DNA of 49,347 nucleotides, taken from positions 1 to 49,347 of the forward strand of contig JAFGGH010000023.1 of NCBI GenBank assembly GCA_016930645.1. The letters run 5' to 3'. Position numbers and translations under genes: made by a program. Of this stretch, positions 18,227 to 27,463 are shown in pieces. Each line of letters starts with the position of its first letter. Position 1 is the stretch's first letter. Source of the stretch: Sedimentisphaerales bacterium (GTDB taxonomy: Bacteria; Planctomycetota; Phycisphaerae; Sedimentisphaerales; Anaerobacaceae). Below the pieces are notes generated by a model. That model did no database searches, had not been told where the DNA came from, and saw only the letters and a list, made by a program, of their open reading frames with translations.

Positions 18227-18314
18227 TCTCTCATTTTAATGCCAACCGCGGCAAATCGATGAGAGATTAAACAATTACCAATTTGGAATTTTAACATAAA
18301 AGTGCCATTGGCAC
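18227..18314 (-). promoter_or_regulatory. Leader hairpin and upstream dyad of the cold shock gene
   Basis: In the minus-strand leader, TCTCTCAT and ATGAGAGA (18227-18234 and 18259-18266) form an 8-bp stem around a 24-base loop, about 45 bases before the start codon. Further upstream is the perfect dyad GTGCCA-T-TGGCAC (18302-18314), which overlaps a possible -35. Regulation is inferred from position only. Confidence 0.4.
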
Positions 18315-18386
18315 AATAAAAAACAGCCTCAATTTATCGAAAAATTTATGTCTATTCTGAGCAGCAATACACCAGTGGATATTTGA

Positions 18387-19586
18387 CTAGTATTTGACAT
18401 TGTGCGCTTTTAAAAATGCATTAATCGTTTCGACCGGAACAGCAAAACCCAGCCCCTCCCCTCGTACGGTAAGTGTTACCATTCCGATTACCCGTAAATT
18501 ATCCGTTTTTACCAGCGGTCCGCCGCTGTTGCCCGGATTTATAGCCGCATCGGTCTGAATCAGCCTGTAGCCCTCAATTTCCCTTATGGAACTGATAATA
18601 CCTTTGGAGACTGTATGCTTTAAATCCTTCAAGATAGGTGAGCCGATAGCGCTCACTTCTCCCCCGACCTCATAATCTTTTTCCTCTGCGAATTTCAGCG
18701 AGGGCGTCTCCTTTATTCTGATATCCAGCAATGCCAAATCGTTCCATTCGTCCAGGGCTATAATATCAGGTAAGTGCTCATCATGATTATAGAGCACTAA
18801 TATCTTGTCGGCATTTTTTATAACATGACCATTTGTGATTATTAAGCCCTCGTTATTTATAAAAAAGCCTGTTCCATGAGCCTTGCGAATCCCGTTGGCT
18901 TTAAGATGCATGGGTAGCTTTTTATCTTTGTACACTTCTATCGTAACAATTGCTTCGACTAATTTTTGGTATTCAGGCGGAAGCTGTTCCGCTTCGCGGT
19001 AAACCGGTCTTGTTCTGGTGTTGCTTTCATCTGAAGTTATTGCTTTTATTGTGTCACTGTCATTTTTAATCTGTTTTATTACGTCAGTAAATGCATTGCG
19101 ATAAGCATTTTCCAGTCCCTCCTGCTCAAGCGAGAGAGTCCTGTCAGACCCTGCTCCCTCGTAGATGCCTATTTCAGTGCCGTCGCCATAAGATAAAACG
19201 CACAGTACGTTTGCGTAGTAGGCAGCATTTTCTGTGTCAATCTCTAGATTGGGCTTAATCTTCACAGAGAAATGAGGTTGTGCAATTTTGCCCCTCGTCC
19301 CGATTTTCTTAAACAACCTGAAAAAGGCCTCTTTAGCCGTTTTGTTTACCGCTAAAGTATCATTTAATGTAAGATTATTTTGGCCGTCTTTAAGAACAAT
19401 TCTTTTGTCAAGGTATTCGAGCGGCAGAATTATTTCCGCTCTTCTGTTTATTGGGAACCGGTCGTTGATAGAAATCTTCGGCTCTGCTTTTACTCCCTTT
19501 CGTTCAGGCTCACAACCTGACAGCAATATCCCTGCCAATAAGAAAAAAATGAGATTCGTATTTCGAATTTTATTGTTGTTTATCAT
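18387..19586 (-). CDS. Trypsin-like serine protease lipoprotein (HtrA/DegP-type catalytic domain)
   Basis: A probable envelope protease. Numbered from the ATG at 19586, residues 1-25 are a lipoprotein signal ending in Leu-Ser-Gly-Cys25. Residues 26-200 are an unknown domain that does not look catalytic. The C-terminal 190 residues are the protease, with His254 in Thr-Asn-Gly-His-Val, Asp283 in Asn-Asp-Leu-Ala-Leu and Ser354 in Gly-Asn-Ser-Gly-Gly-Pro; the triad is complete. No PDZ domain follows, unlike DegP. A TTG two codons upstream is possible. It may degrade or sense misfolded proteins at the outer membrane. The partner is unknown. It is separated from the next minus-strand gene by 63 bases, so the two may be cotranscribed. 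Confidence 0.9.
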   Translation of the reverse strand: MINNNKIRNTNLIFFLLAGILLSGCEPERKGVKAEPKISINDRFPINRRAEIILPLEYLDKRIVLKDGQNNLTLNDTLAVNKTAKEAFFRLFKKIGTRGKIAQPHFSVKIKPNLEIDTENAAYYANVLCVLSYGDGTEIGIYEGAGSDRTLSLEQEGLENAYRNAFTDVIKQIKNDSDTIKAITSDESNTRTRPVYREAEQLPPEYQKLVEAIVTIEVYKDKKLPMHLKANGIRKAHGTGFFINNEGLIITNGHVIKNADKILVLYNHDEHLPDIIALDEWNDLALLDIRIKETPSLKFAEEKDYEVGGEVSAIGSPILKDLKHTVSKGIISSIREIEGYRLIQTDAAINPGNSGGPLVKTDNLRVIGMVTLTVRGEGLGFAVPVETINAFLKAHNVKY

Positions 19587-19649
19587 TTGCAAATAGTCAT
19601 TAAAAATATTTTTTCACTTTGTTCTTTTGAATATTAAATAAGGGTGTTG

Positions 19650-20036
19650 TTATAACAGTTTTTCCCCCGTTAGTTCCCGCTTCTTTTCCACATTGAAATA
19701 AACCAGATATTTATTTGCGTCGTCTTCCATCGGGCAAATCTCAGGCTGTTGCTCTATAATTTTTTCGACCAGAGATACATTAGTTTCTTGGCGCTGTACG
19801 CCAAGATATAACCTCACTCCTTTATTTGCATACGCATCTTCAATGAATGTATAAACAGCCTTGGGATTTCTTTTAATATTGTGAAGACTTAATCTCTCGC
19901 GCATTACAAGGGCGATTGTATGTTCGTCAATTATTTGTGGTTTGGCATAAATCGCCGCGTCAACATCACCTGCCGCGTCAGCGGTAGCCAGAATTCCGAT
20001 GCCTTTGGCTTTTTTGAAGTATTTTTCTAAGTCCAA
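19650..20036 (-). CDS. Pyridoxamine 5'-phosphate oxidase-like flavin-binding protein
   Basis: A 128-residue split-barrel protein. The opening Asp-Leu-Glu-Lys-Tyr-Phe, Gly-Ile-Gly-Ile-Leu-Ala-Thr-Ala-Asp and Ala-Ile-Tyr-Ala-Lys-Pro, then Val-Met-Arg-Glu-Arg-Leu-Ser and Asn-Pro-Lys-Ala, match the small PNPOx-like group that binds FMN or F420 and reduces unknown substrates. True PdxH is longer, so vitamin B6 synthesis is not claimed. The start is TTG. No ATG is in register near the N-terminus, and the family begins with this Met-Asp-Leu phrase, so TTG is likely real. It is upstream of the protease gene on the same strand and may share its transcript. Confidence 0.8.
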   Translation of the reverse strand: MDLEKYFKKAKGIGILATADAAGDVDAAIYAKPQIIDEHTIALVMRERLSLHNIKRNPKAVYTFIEDAYANKGVRLYLGVQRQETNVSLVEKIIEQQPEICPMEDDANKYLVYFNVEKKRELTGEKLL

Positions 20037-20209
20037 TTTAGCACGTATCTTATAATAGACTTTTCCCTGATACCTTGTATAATAATTCGGCTATTTTGCC
20101 GACTATACTTACTATTTACTAAAATAAAACGTTATTGAAAGACTGCAAATTTCCAATAAAATACCCTAAGGATTTTCCTGATATGGGCTTATATTGCAGG
20201 GATTAGCTT

Positions 20210-20491
20210 GTGATTATAGGAGTAATGACAACTCAGCTCTATTTGCACGGAATTATTTCACTTAAAGACAAGCGGAAAATAGTCAAAAGCCTCATAGAAA
20301 GGCTTAAAAGCCGTTTCAATATCTCGATTTCCGAGGTTGACCACAACGATATAAAAACAAGTGCGGTTTTGGCAATTGCCCTGGTCTCCAATGATACTCG
20401 TTTTGTAAATCAACAGCTCGATAAAATCATCGATTTTATGAGACGCGATACCCGCTTTACCCTCGGCCCCGTCGAACGCGAAACCTTCTGA
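20210..20491 (+). CDS. DUF503 family protein (YlxP-like)
   Basis: A 93-residue protein of the DUF503 family, often found near ribosome-maturation genes such as rbfA; its function is not settled. The family phrase Leu-Lys-Asp-Lys-Arg-Lys-Ile-Val-Lys-Ser-Leu-Ile-Glu-Arg-Leu is at residues 18-32, and Phe-Asn-Ile-Ser-Ile-Ser-Glu-Val-Asp follows. The GTG start gives the family-typical Met-Ile-Ile-Gly-Val beginning; an internal ATG would cut it. Here it stands alone, not beside rbfA or truB. Its stop codon directly abuts the stop of the convergent GH115 gene, with no base between. Confidence 0.88.
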   Translation: MIIGVMTTQLYLHGIISLKDKRKIVKSLIERLKSRFNISISEVDHNDIKTSAVLAIALVSNDTRFVNQQLDKIIDFMRRDTRFTLGPVERETF

Positions 20492-23464
20492 TTACGAGGA
20501 ATTTTTGACTTTTGTTTCAAGCGGACCAAAATAAGAATCTCTTTCACTGCCGAAATCAACTAAGATTTTGTCTACTATGATACTTGGATCTGTCCCCCAG
20601 ATTTTTAATACATGCTCTCCCTCTGAAAATTCCATCTCAATCTCTCCATACATTGCGTTTTTGAGAACATTTTCTTCCCAGATATACCGTTGCTTTTTAT
20701 TTGCGGTCCCCTCTGACTGTCCCATCTGAAATGTTAATAAAGTAGGTTTTTCTTTGCCTATTGACACCCCGCAAATCAATGGACGATTTTTGACAATCGG
20801 AAATGCAGGGATTGCTTGTATCCTTAATTTTGCTTTACCGGCATCTATTACATAAATTGGATACTCCAGCACGGGGCAATTATTTGATATGTCTTCAATT
20901 TTATCAATATACCAGCCAGTAAACGGAAACAAACCAACAGCTTTGCCACTATAGCCAAGCCCTTCAAGAGTTTTCCATTTGGCAAGCTTTGACGATTTGG
21001 CTCCGACATAATTCTCGGCATTTATACTTATAACGTTATTATCCTGGATAAAGGTTCCGGGATCGATATTTTGGTCTTCATTGAATACATCAATCGCAAT
21101 ATCGTAGCTTACATCTTCACTTGTAATTTTTATTTTACCGGAAAGATCGGATTTTCTCGGAGCGTTATCATAATCGATCTCGATCCAGACTCTTTCATCG
21201 TCGTTATTGAGGACGCCGTTATCTTTGCTGCATTTTATCCATATAACTGAAGGTTGTATTTTCCAGCTTACCGGCTTATTGTTTACGGCAACTAAGTCGA
21301 TGAAAGATTTTTGTTTTGTATACCTGTTAAAAACCGGGAGCTTATTATTATCGCTTGAAGGTGTTAACAGGCTTTCCTGACCTTCAAGTGCTACCGCAAA
21401 TCCCTTTCCATTAGAACCTTCACAAGTCGATACCGGAGGCATTAAAAATACGGTTTCTTTCATAGGTTCATAGCTCATCATGTGATTCCATTTACCGTCT
21501 GCTATTTCATTATTGTAAAAGTCGGTGATTTTTATAATTTCTTCATATTCCTTTCTCGCCATATCCGCATATCGATTAGCACTTAACCGCCCCTGTCTTG
21601 CGTACATCCTGCTCTTATAAGCATACAATATTTTTTTATTCATCCTTGCCGAACCTGCAACAGGATAAAGAACCAGTTGAAAATACGCATCCTTTTTATG
21701 AGCGGGTATTTTTTCGCCAAGCTGCTTTGCTTTTTCGTATAGTCTGTCGAATGACTGGATTTGTTTTTCACATTCATCACCATAATTCCACAAACTAAAT
21801 TCCGGGTCTTTAACCGGCTTTCTTATTCGCCAGCCTTTCTGGAAATCCATATATTCAGGTTTACGTGGAAAATTCAAACGATAATATTCACTAAGAATGC
21901 CGGCTATCTCCCTGCTGTATTGTGGACCAAAATCCCTCGCTGCGATTTCAATAAGATAGTTTTGCAAATTATCTTCGTTCCACTTATCAATATCCCATGC
22001 CATCTGTAGAAAGAATTCCGTAGGCACCTCAGTAGGCTTGATATCACCAACATTAGTTATCCAGACATTTCGCGCGTTGGTATCCCATGCCCGCCTGATT
22101 TCTTTCCATATAAGAGCCGGTGGTGTTGTGTTTAGCCAGAGATAGCTGTGCGGACTTCCCAAATATGAGATATGGTGATAGATGCCTCCTCCGCCGGGAC
22201 GTTTTTGCTGTTGTGGGTTCGAAAACTGGCGGATAAAACCATAGTTATCATCGGCCCACATCAAAGCAACATCTTCGGGTACATCCAGACCATTTTCAAA
22301 CAAAGGTAAAACTTCTTTGTAGGGGATAAACACCTGTGGTATCTCGGTGACCGGCTTGTCGATGTATTTAGTCAGAATCTGACGCTGGTCCTTTATGGCT
22401 TGAGCAAGAAATCTGGTTTTATCATCCAAAGTCTCTCCTGCCATCCCGCTGTCATGAATACCACGCAAACCAACAGTATAAACGTTTTCATATCTACTGT
22501 TTTCTTTAACTCGATTATCGAGCACTTTGCGGATACCATCCCGATTGGTGTCGTACCGCCAGTTACCCATAGTTTTTTTATCCCACTCGCTGGTGTTATT
22601 GAACAGCAGCGGTTCGCAATGAGACGAGCCCATTACAATAGCATATCTGTCGGCTACAACCTTATTATCAGGAAAATGGTTAAATGGTTTCGTACAGCCG
22701 TGCATCGCAGGCCAGCAGAAATTCGCCTTGAGACGAAGCAGTAGTTCAAATATCTTCGCGTATGTCTTTGGTCCAATGTCACCTGTCTCAGGCTCGTAAT
22801 TATTCGCAGCCCACGGCTTTAATCCCCAATCCTCATCATTGAGAAAGATACCGCGGTACTTAACAGAGGGAGGCCCGAACTCATACAAGCCTTTTTTAAT
22901 AAAGATATTTTCTTTCTTTTCCGGCAGCACATCTGCCCACCAAACCCACGGTGATACACCGATTAGTTGAGAAAGCTCGAAGATGCCATACGCCGTCCCT
23001 CTGCGGTCACTGCCTGCTATCACAAGAGCCTGCTTGATTTCATCAAATGGCTCATCAACAACAGTAATAATGAACGATTCCCATTGATTGTTATTGATAT
23101 GACTGCAATCTAACTTACCTTGCTCTGCTAATTTCTTAATCTTCTCATGTTTGCCGTAGGTTCCTATGTAAACAGCAAAAGGTTGCTTAGTATTTTGGTT
23201 AGTTACGACCTCCGGCTTGCAGTTAGTTACAAGTTTGACATCATCTGCAAATACCTCTGCCGCAATCCTCATCACTTCAGCGTCAGATTCGTCGATAATT
23301 ATGACCGCCGATTTGCCGTTATGGACCAAAGGAAAACTGCCCGCCTCAAATGTATCATGTACAAGATGAGCTTTGTCATGTGCCTTATTTGAGCAGGAAA
23401 TAGACGCGAACAACAAGCTTAGTACAATAACACAACAGGAAACTTTTATTGTTTGTTTATTCAT
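20492..23464 (-). CDS. GH115-family alpha-glucuronidase lipoprotein
   Basis: Expected to remove (4-O-methyl)-glucuronic acid side chains from xylan. It has 990 residues. The N-terminus is a lipoprotein signal with Ser-Ile-Ser-Cys at about residue 24, so it is anchored to a membrane. GH115 landmarks are Val-Ile-Ala-Gly-Ser-Asp-Arg-Arg-Gly-Thr-Ala-Tyr-Gly, Arg-Gly-Ile-Phe-Leu-Asn-Asp-Glu-Asp-Trp-Gly (near 203-213), Phe-Cys-Trp-Pro-Ala-Met-His-Gly and Trp-Ala-Asp-Asp-Asn-Tyr-Gly-Phe-Ile-Arg (near 400-410). The C-terminal 350 residues look like beta-sandwich domains, as in characterised members. The ribosome site is weak. It lies 54 bases after a membrane-protein gene on the same strand. Together with GH127 and GH105 it shows a plant-wall diet. 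Confidence 0.93.
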   Translation of the reverse strand: MNKQTIKVSCCVIVLSLLFASISCSNKAHDKAHLVHDTFEAGSFPLVHNGKSAVIIIDESDAEVMRIAAEVFADDVKLVTNCKPEVVTNQNTKQPFAVYIGTYGKHEKIKKLAEQGKLDCSHINNNQWESFIITVVDEPFDEIKQALVIAGSDRRGTAYGIFELSQLIGVSPWVWWADVLPEKKENIFIKKGLYEFGPPSVKYRGIFLNDEDWGLKPWAANNYEPETGDIGPKTYAKIFELLLRLKANFCWPAMHGCTKPFNHFPDNKVVADRYAIVMGSSHCEPLLFNNTSEWDKKTMGNWRYDTNRDGIRKVLDNRVKENSRYENVYTVGLRGIHDSGMAGETLDDKTRFLAQAIKDQRQILTKYIDKPVTEIPQVFIPYKEVLPLFENGLDVPEDVALMWADDNYGFIRQFSNPQQQKRPGGGGIYHHISYLGSPHSYLWLNTTPPALIWKEIRRAWDTNARNVWITNVGDIKPTEVPTEFFLQMAWDIDKWNEDNLQNYLIEIAARDFGPQYSREIAGILSEYYRLNFPRKPEYMDFQKGWRIRKPVKDPEFSLWNYGDECEKQIQSFDRLYEKAKQLGEKIPAHKKDAYFQLVLYPVAGSARMNKKILYAYKSRMYARQGRLSANRYADMARKEYEEIIKITDFYNNEIADGKWNHMMSYEPMKETVFLMPPVSTCEGSNGKGFAVALEGQESLLTPSSDNNKLPVFNRYTKQKSFIDLVAVNNKPVSWKIQPSVIWIKCSKDNGVLNNDDERVWIEIDYDNAPRKSDLSGKIKITSEDVSYDIAIDVFNEDQNIDPGTFIQDNNVISINAENYVGAKSSKLAKWKTLEGLGYSGKAVGLFPFTGWYIDKIEDISNNCPVLEYPIYVIDAGKAKLRIQAIPAFPIVKNRPLICGVSIGKEKPTLLTFQMGQSEGTANKKQRYIWEENVLKNAMYGEIEMEFSEGEHVLKIWGTDPSIIVDKILVDFGSERDSYFGPLETKVKNSS

Positions 23465-23518
23465 TTTGCTTCTTCTTGATTCATCAGCCGACTTGGACTT
23501 GCCGTCGGCAACATATAT

Positions 23519-24523
23519 CTAAAGAATACTATCAACTATATACCGCGCGCCTAAAAATATGTCAACTGCAAGGGCTGAGCATAATATACCAAGCCTTATC
23601 CATAAAAGCCTTGTTTTACCTTTTGCCAGAAAGAAAATAGCAACCATTGCTATCGCACCGAGAATGTACATTCTGGCAGCTTCAATAAATTGCCTTGTGT
23701 ATTCTGCCCCAAGTCCGGCGATTACATAAGTGCTTTTTGTCCCCATTATTAGTATTGCCGCTCCAGCAGACAGAAGAACTACAGCGTTTGCCAATAACCA
23801 TTTGCGATCGTTGTATCCTGCATGAATTAAACCGTCTGTCCCTTCTCCTATAAGTACCGAACAGCAGACAGTCGGTACAGTCAGCCACATAACCGCGCTT
23901 ACTCCAAAGATAACAGGACAAAAGCACAGTCCCAGGCCAGCAGCGAAAACAACCATCATGCTATATCGCTTTGCTTTAAAAACCATCGCCGCCCCAATAA
24001 TCAAAGAAGCAACCGGCACGTGGTAAAATCCAACCGAAACGTCAGCTTTATTAACCAGTGCCGCGGGAGCAAGCAGACTATAAAGCTCATCGGCCTGAAT
24101 TTTTAACTGAGTAGGCAATGGGTAAAGACCTATTGCATTTGCCAGAACAAAGAAACAGAAAATTGCCGCAAACGGCAGGGCAGCAAATGGTATTCTTGTC
24201 CATCGCGTTTTACCATAAGGGGCGAAAACGGCCGGCAGGAACAGCCACGGTATTGCTGCGGCAATGCTGCCTGCCGTGGGATGAAACCTCCCCAGAGAAA
24301 GAGCCAAAGGTCCAAAACCATAAACAGCTCCTGCAAAAAGCGAAGCCGCGAAACCGGTTGTCCACCGCCTGCTCAAAATGAAACAGCCTGTCGCACCGAT
24401 AATCGGATTAACAATAAGCAGATAGTCGGCTACCCGAAATTCTTCAATATGAGGATAAAAAAGATATGCGCTAAATGCTGAGTATATTCCCAAAGCACAA
24501 ATGAGCTTTCCTGCTCTTTGCAT
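23519..24523 (-). CDS. Uncharacterised multi-pass membrane protein
   Basis: Not recognised. The 334 residues are mostly hydrophobic, with about nine or ten membrane segments separated by short loops. Polar loops include Arg-Arg-Trp-Thr-Thr near 53, Pro-Tyr-Gly-Lys-Thr-Arg-Trp-Thr-Arg near 102 and Gly-Tyr-Asn-Asp-Arg-Lys-Trp near 237. A segment Gly-Glu-Gly-Thr-Asp-Gly-Leu-Ile-His is the most family-like phrase. There is no signature of a known transporter or glycosyltransferase. GGAG 11 bases before the ATG is acceptable. It precedes the GH115 gene by 54 bases, with a GCCGAC/GTCGGC hairpin (23487-23509) in the gap, so cotranscription is uncertain. Confidence 0.7.
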   Translation of the reverse strand: MQRAGKLICALGIYSAFSAYLFYPHIEEFRVADYLLIVNPIIGATGCFILSRRWTTGFAASLFAGAVYGFGPLALSLGRFHPTAGSIAAAIPWLFLPAVFAPYGKTRWTRIPFAALPFAAIFCFFVLANAIGLYPLPTQLKIQADELYSLLAPAALVNKADVSVGFYHVPVASLIIGAAMVFKAKRYSMMVVFAAGLGLCFCPVIFGVSAVMWLTVPTVCCSVLIGEGTDGLIHAGYNDRKWLLANAVVLLSAGAAILIMGTKSTYVIAGLGAEYTRQFIEAARMYILGAIAMVAIFFLAKGKTRLLWIRLGILCSALAVDIFLGARYIVDSIL

Positions 24524-24594
24524 TTGCCGAGCATCTCCATATTTCCTGCTACTGTGATAAGAATTACCGCAAATGCAGCAGGCCGGCTAAAATA

Positions 24595-25023
24595 TTAATC
24601 GTCTCCTTTAACCTGAGCCAGAGACTCAGTACGTTCTTTTTGCTGATTATAATAGTCTAATCCCTGCATTACAATATATTTCAGTGTTTCGGTGTCATCC
24701 CACGGCTTGGTGATGAATTTGTATATCAGGTTGTTGTTTATCATATCAAGCAGGCTTGTGGTATTTGCATGTCCGGACATCATCAGTCTTACTGTTGATG
24801 GATATTTGTCTTTAATAATTTTCAGCAGCTCTATGCCGCTTAATTCCGGCATGGTCATATCGGAGACTATAACCGCTATATTTTGCTCCTGCATTATTTC
24901 AAGAGCTTGGCGTCCACTCGATGCTGTCATTATTTGATACGACTGTTCGGCTAATTCGTCGCAAAGCTTTGTCAGTATCGCCGGCTCGTCATCGACAAAT
25001 AGTATGATTTGTTTACCTTCCAT
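24595..25023 (-). CDS. Single-domain response regulator (receiver)
   Basis: A 142-codon receiver protein from the ATG at 25023, which has GGGGG eight bases upstream; an ATG four codons earlier is possible. The acid pair Asp-Asp-Glu near residue 11, phospho-acceptor Asp55 in Val-Ser-Asp-Met-Thr-Met-Pro, the Ser in Met-Met-Ser-Gly-His, and Lys-Pro-Trp-Asp are present, so phosphorylation should work. The Ile-Thr-Lys-Pro-Trp ending is typical of RpfG-type receivers, but no HD-GYP output follows. A charged tail of about 20 residues is all that remains. It is the last gene of a three-gene set with a hybrid kinase and a closely similar receiver. It may pass phosphate on or act by protein binding. 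Confidence 0.93.
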   Translation of the reverse strand: MEGKQIILFVDDEPAILTKLCDELAEQSYQIMTASSGRQALEIMQEQNIAVIVSDMTMPELSGIELLKIIKDKYPSTVRLMMSGHANTTSLLDMINNNLIYKFITKPWDDTETLKYIVMQGLDYYNQQKERTESLAQVKGDD

Positions 25024-25082
25024 GAAAACCCCCATTTAATTTGTGTTACTTCTGTAGCTTCCTTTTATTCAGTTTCCGTTTC

Positions 25083-25511
25083 TTATTCTTGTATTGTATT
25101 GGCCTCTTCAAGCAGAGCGTCCTGTGCTGTCTGTTGATTATAAAATTCGACCGCTTCCCTTAGAACCGATATGAGATTTTCGTCAAGATTCCACGGCTTG
25201 GTTATAAATTTATATATTTCACCTTCATTGATTGCTTTTAGCAATGTTGCAACCCAGGTGTAACCGGATAGTGCTATTCTTACTATCCTCGGGTATTTTT
25301 CTTTGACAACTCTTAAAAGTTCCAGGCCGCTCATTTCCGGCATCCGCATATCTGTAACTATAATATGTACCTCGTTTTCTTCGAGAATCCTTAAGGCCTC
25401 TTTGCCGCTTGTTGCGAACAGCATATCATAATGCTCATCCAGCAGTCCCCGCCTGAGTGATTTGAGCACCTTTTCTTCGTCATCTACAAATAGAATCGTC
25501 CTTTTATCCAT
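25083..25511 (-). CDS. Single-domain response regulator (receiver), tandem paralogue
   Basis: A 142-residue receiver with Asp-Asp-Glu at 10-12, phospho-acceptor Asp54 in Val-Thr-Asp-Met-Arg-Met-Pro, Ala-Leu-Ser-Gly-Tyr and Ile-Thr-Lys-Pro-Trp. It aligns along its whole length with the receiver at 24595-25023, so one is likely a tandem duplicate of the other. Its start codon lies inside the end of the kinase gene (8-base overlap), so coupled translation is expected. No output domain is present. The C-terminal Ala-Gln-Asp-Ala-Leu-Leu-Glu-Glu-Ala suggests a short helix, perhaps for dimerisation. Confidence 0.93.
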   Translation of the reverse strand: MDKRTILFVDDEEKVLKSLRRGLLDEHYDMLFATSGKEALRILEENEVHIIVTDMRMPEMSGLELLRVVKEKYPRIVRIALSGYTWVATLLKAINEGEIYKFITKPWNLDENLISVLREAVEFYNQQTAQDALLEEANTIQE

Positions 25512-27216
25512 CGGTACTGGTCTCCACTAAGATTTTTTCTTCTTGTTCTTTTCGGCTCAAAGGAAGCTTAATCGTGAATTTTGTTCCTTTGTCCACTTGG
25601 CTTTCAACAAGCAGTTGTCCATTTTGTTTGTTTACAATTATGTCATAAGATACACTTAGTCCAAGGCCGGTGCCTTTTCCGGCCGGCTTGGTAGTGAAAA
25701 ACGGGTCGAATATTTTGTTAAGTATGTGAGGTGGTATTCCGGTTCCGTCGTCGCTTATCTCGCAGACGCCCCATTTGTCCCGGGCGTATGTTTTTATCAG
25801 AATATTTCCTTTTTCTTTTTGCTCTTTGGATTTTATCGCCTGTGCCGCGTTGACAAGAATATTGAGAAAAACCTGATTGACTTGTCCCTTGTTGCACCAT
25901 ACAGGCAGAGTCTCGCATAAATCTGTCTGTATTTCTGCATTGTATTTAATTTCATTTTTGGCTACTTTTAATGTTGTATTGATTGCTTTGTTCAAATCGT
26001 ACTCGTCAAAATCTTCCCCCTTGTCAATATGTGAAAAATCTCTCAGATTCTGGATTATACTTGTTACCCGTTCGAAGCCCTCACTTGATTCATTGAACAG
26101 ACTCTGGATGTCCTCCTGGATAAAATCCATCCTGAGCTCTTTCCATGACTGTTCTATTGCTTTTATTTTATCTTCATACTTTTTGTTTTTATGCTTTTTA
26201 ATTTCGTTGATTAAATCTTCATACTCACCGAACATCGCCTGGAATCTGACTATATATTTCCTGAGAGTCACAAAGTTGCTCGCGACAAATCCGACAGGCG
26301 TATTCATTTCGTGGGCGACACCGGCGGCAAGCTGGCCGATAGATGCAAGCTTCTCATTTTGAACAAGCTGAGATTGCATCATTTTCATTTCACGGTTGGC
26401 TTTTTCCAGTTCTTTATTGGCTTTGACAAGATTCTTTTGGGCTTCTTTTGTTTGCGTAACATCTCTGGATATCTCAATTACCGCCTCTGGTTTGCCTTGC
26501 TGATCCCAGAAGACAACATTTGCCGTACTGCAGAATTGCCGCTTTTGTCCATTTTTGTCCGTTACTTCCGATTCCCACTGGTGGACCTTTCCGTCAACTA
26601 ATGCCTCTTTAATAGCGCAATGATTCTTCATACAGCCGTTTTTATCGTGATGAAAAACCTCGTAGCATTTTTTGCCGACAATATCATCGCCGAAAGTTGC
26701 CTTGGCTGTGTTGTTGGCCCTTATAATCGACAGGTTCACGTCTATGATGGTCATATGGTCGCTTATCGCTTCGAGCATCGCGTTAAGTTTGCCGGTACTT
26801 TCCAGTAACGCCAGTTCGTTCTTTTTTCGCTCTACTGAATACTGGATTGATTTGCTCAGCACGTACGGATCGAAGCGGCATTTGATTAGGTAATCCTGAG
26901 AACCATTAGCCAGGGCCCTTAATGCTGTACCTTCATCTGAGCTTCCGGTAACATTAATAATCGTAAGATGTGGATATTTACTGCTTATAGCCGTGAGCGT
27001 TTCCAGGCCTTTACTGTCCGGCAGGTTCATATCAAGAAGAACAACATCGTATTGCTCCGTAGCCAGCTGTTCCAAAGCCTCTTTAAGGCATTCGCACTGC
27101 TCGACCTTAGTGACAGGAAGCCTCGACTGCGAAAGCTGTCTCTTTAACAGCTTGACGTCAATCTGGTCATCTTCAACGATAAGTATCCTGAAGCTTCTTT
27201 TAGTCTCGGCTTCCAT
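25504..27216 (-). CDS. Hybrid sensor histidine kinase (REC-PAS-HisKA-HATPase)
   Basis: A soluble 570-residue kinase. An N-terminal receiver (about 8-125) has phospho-acceptor Asp62 in Leu-Leu-Asp-Met-Asn-Leu-Pro. A PAS domain (about 140-255) contains three Cys at 184, 195 and 200, which might bind metal or respond to redox (inference). A coiled coil (255-290) leads to the dimerisation domain, with His302 in Gly-Val-Ala-His-Glu-Met-Asn-Thr-Pro. The ATPase domain (about 440-560) has the N box Asn-Ile-Leu-Val-Asn-Ala-Ala-Gln-Ala, Asp-Asp-Gly-Thr-Gly-Ile, Phe-Phe-Thr-Thr-Lys and Gly-Thr-Gly-Leu-Gly-Leu-Ser. There are no membrane segments, so it senses an internal signal or is driven by another kinase through its own receiver. 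It leads the operon with the two receivers. Confidence 0.94.
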   Translation of the reverse strand: MEAETKRSFRILIVEDDQIDVKLLKRQLSQSRLPVTKVEQCECLKEALEQLATEQYDVVLLDMNLPDSKGLETLTAISSKYPHLTIINVTGSSDEGTALRALANGSQDYLIKCRFDPYVLSKSIQYSVERKKNELALLESTGKLNAMLEAISDHMTIIDVNLSIIRANNTAKATFGDDIVGKKCYEVFHHDKNGCMKNHCAIKEALVDGKVHQWESEVTDKNGQKRQFCSTANVVFWDQQGKPEAVIEISRDVTQTKEAQKNLVKANKELEKANREMKMMQSQLVQNEKLASIGQLAAGVAHEMNTPVGFVASNFVTLRKYIVRFQAMFGEYEDLINEIKKHKNKKYEDKIKAIEQSWKELRMDFIQEDIQSLFNESSEGFERVTSIIQNLRDFSHIDKGEDFDEYDLNKAINTTLKVAKNEIKYNAEIQTDLCETLPVWCNKGQVNQVFLNILVNAAQAIKSKEQKEKGNILIKTYARDKWGVCEISDDGTGIPPHILNKIFDPFFTTKPAGKGTGLGLSVSYDIIVNKQNGQLLVESQVDKGTKFTIKLPLSRKEQEEKILVETSTDG

Positions 27217-27463
27217 CAGTTTTTGCTGCCCCCATAAAGTAAGGACAGTACCATCCCCTATAAAGTTTAATACAAGCCGTTGCTGCTCAAAACTGCTTTA
27301 TGAATATCGGTTGAAAATAGGGGTGTTTTTATTGGTATTATGAGATTATGACGGCTAAGGATTTGGAAAACGTATAAAATAAGCTGTCGATGTTTTTATC
27401 GGCCTGAAAAATCCAGTTGCCACATAGTAGTATTTATAACGACCGAAAATCTCTGCCTTGTTG

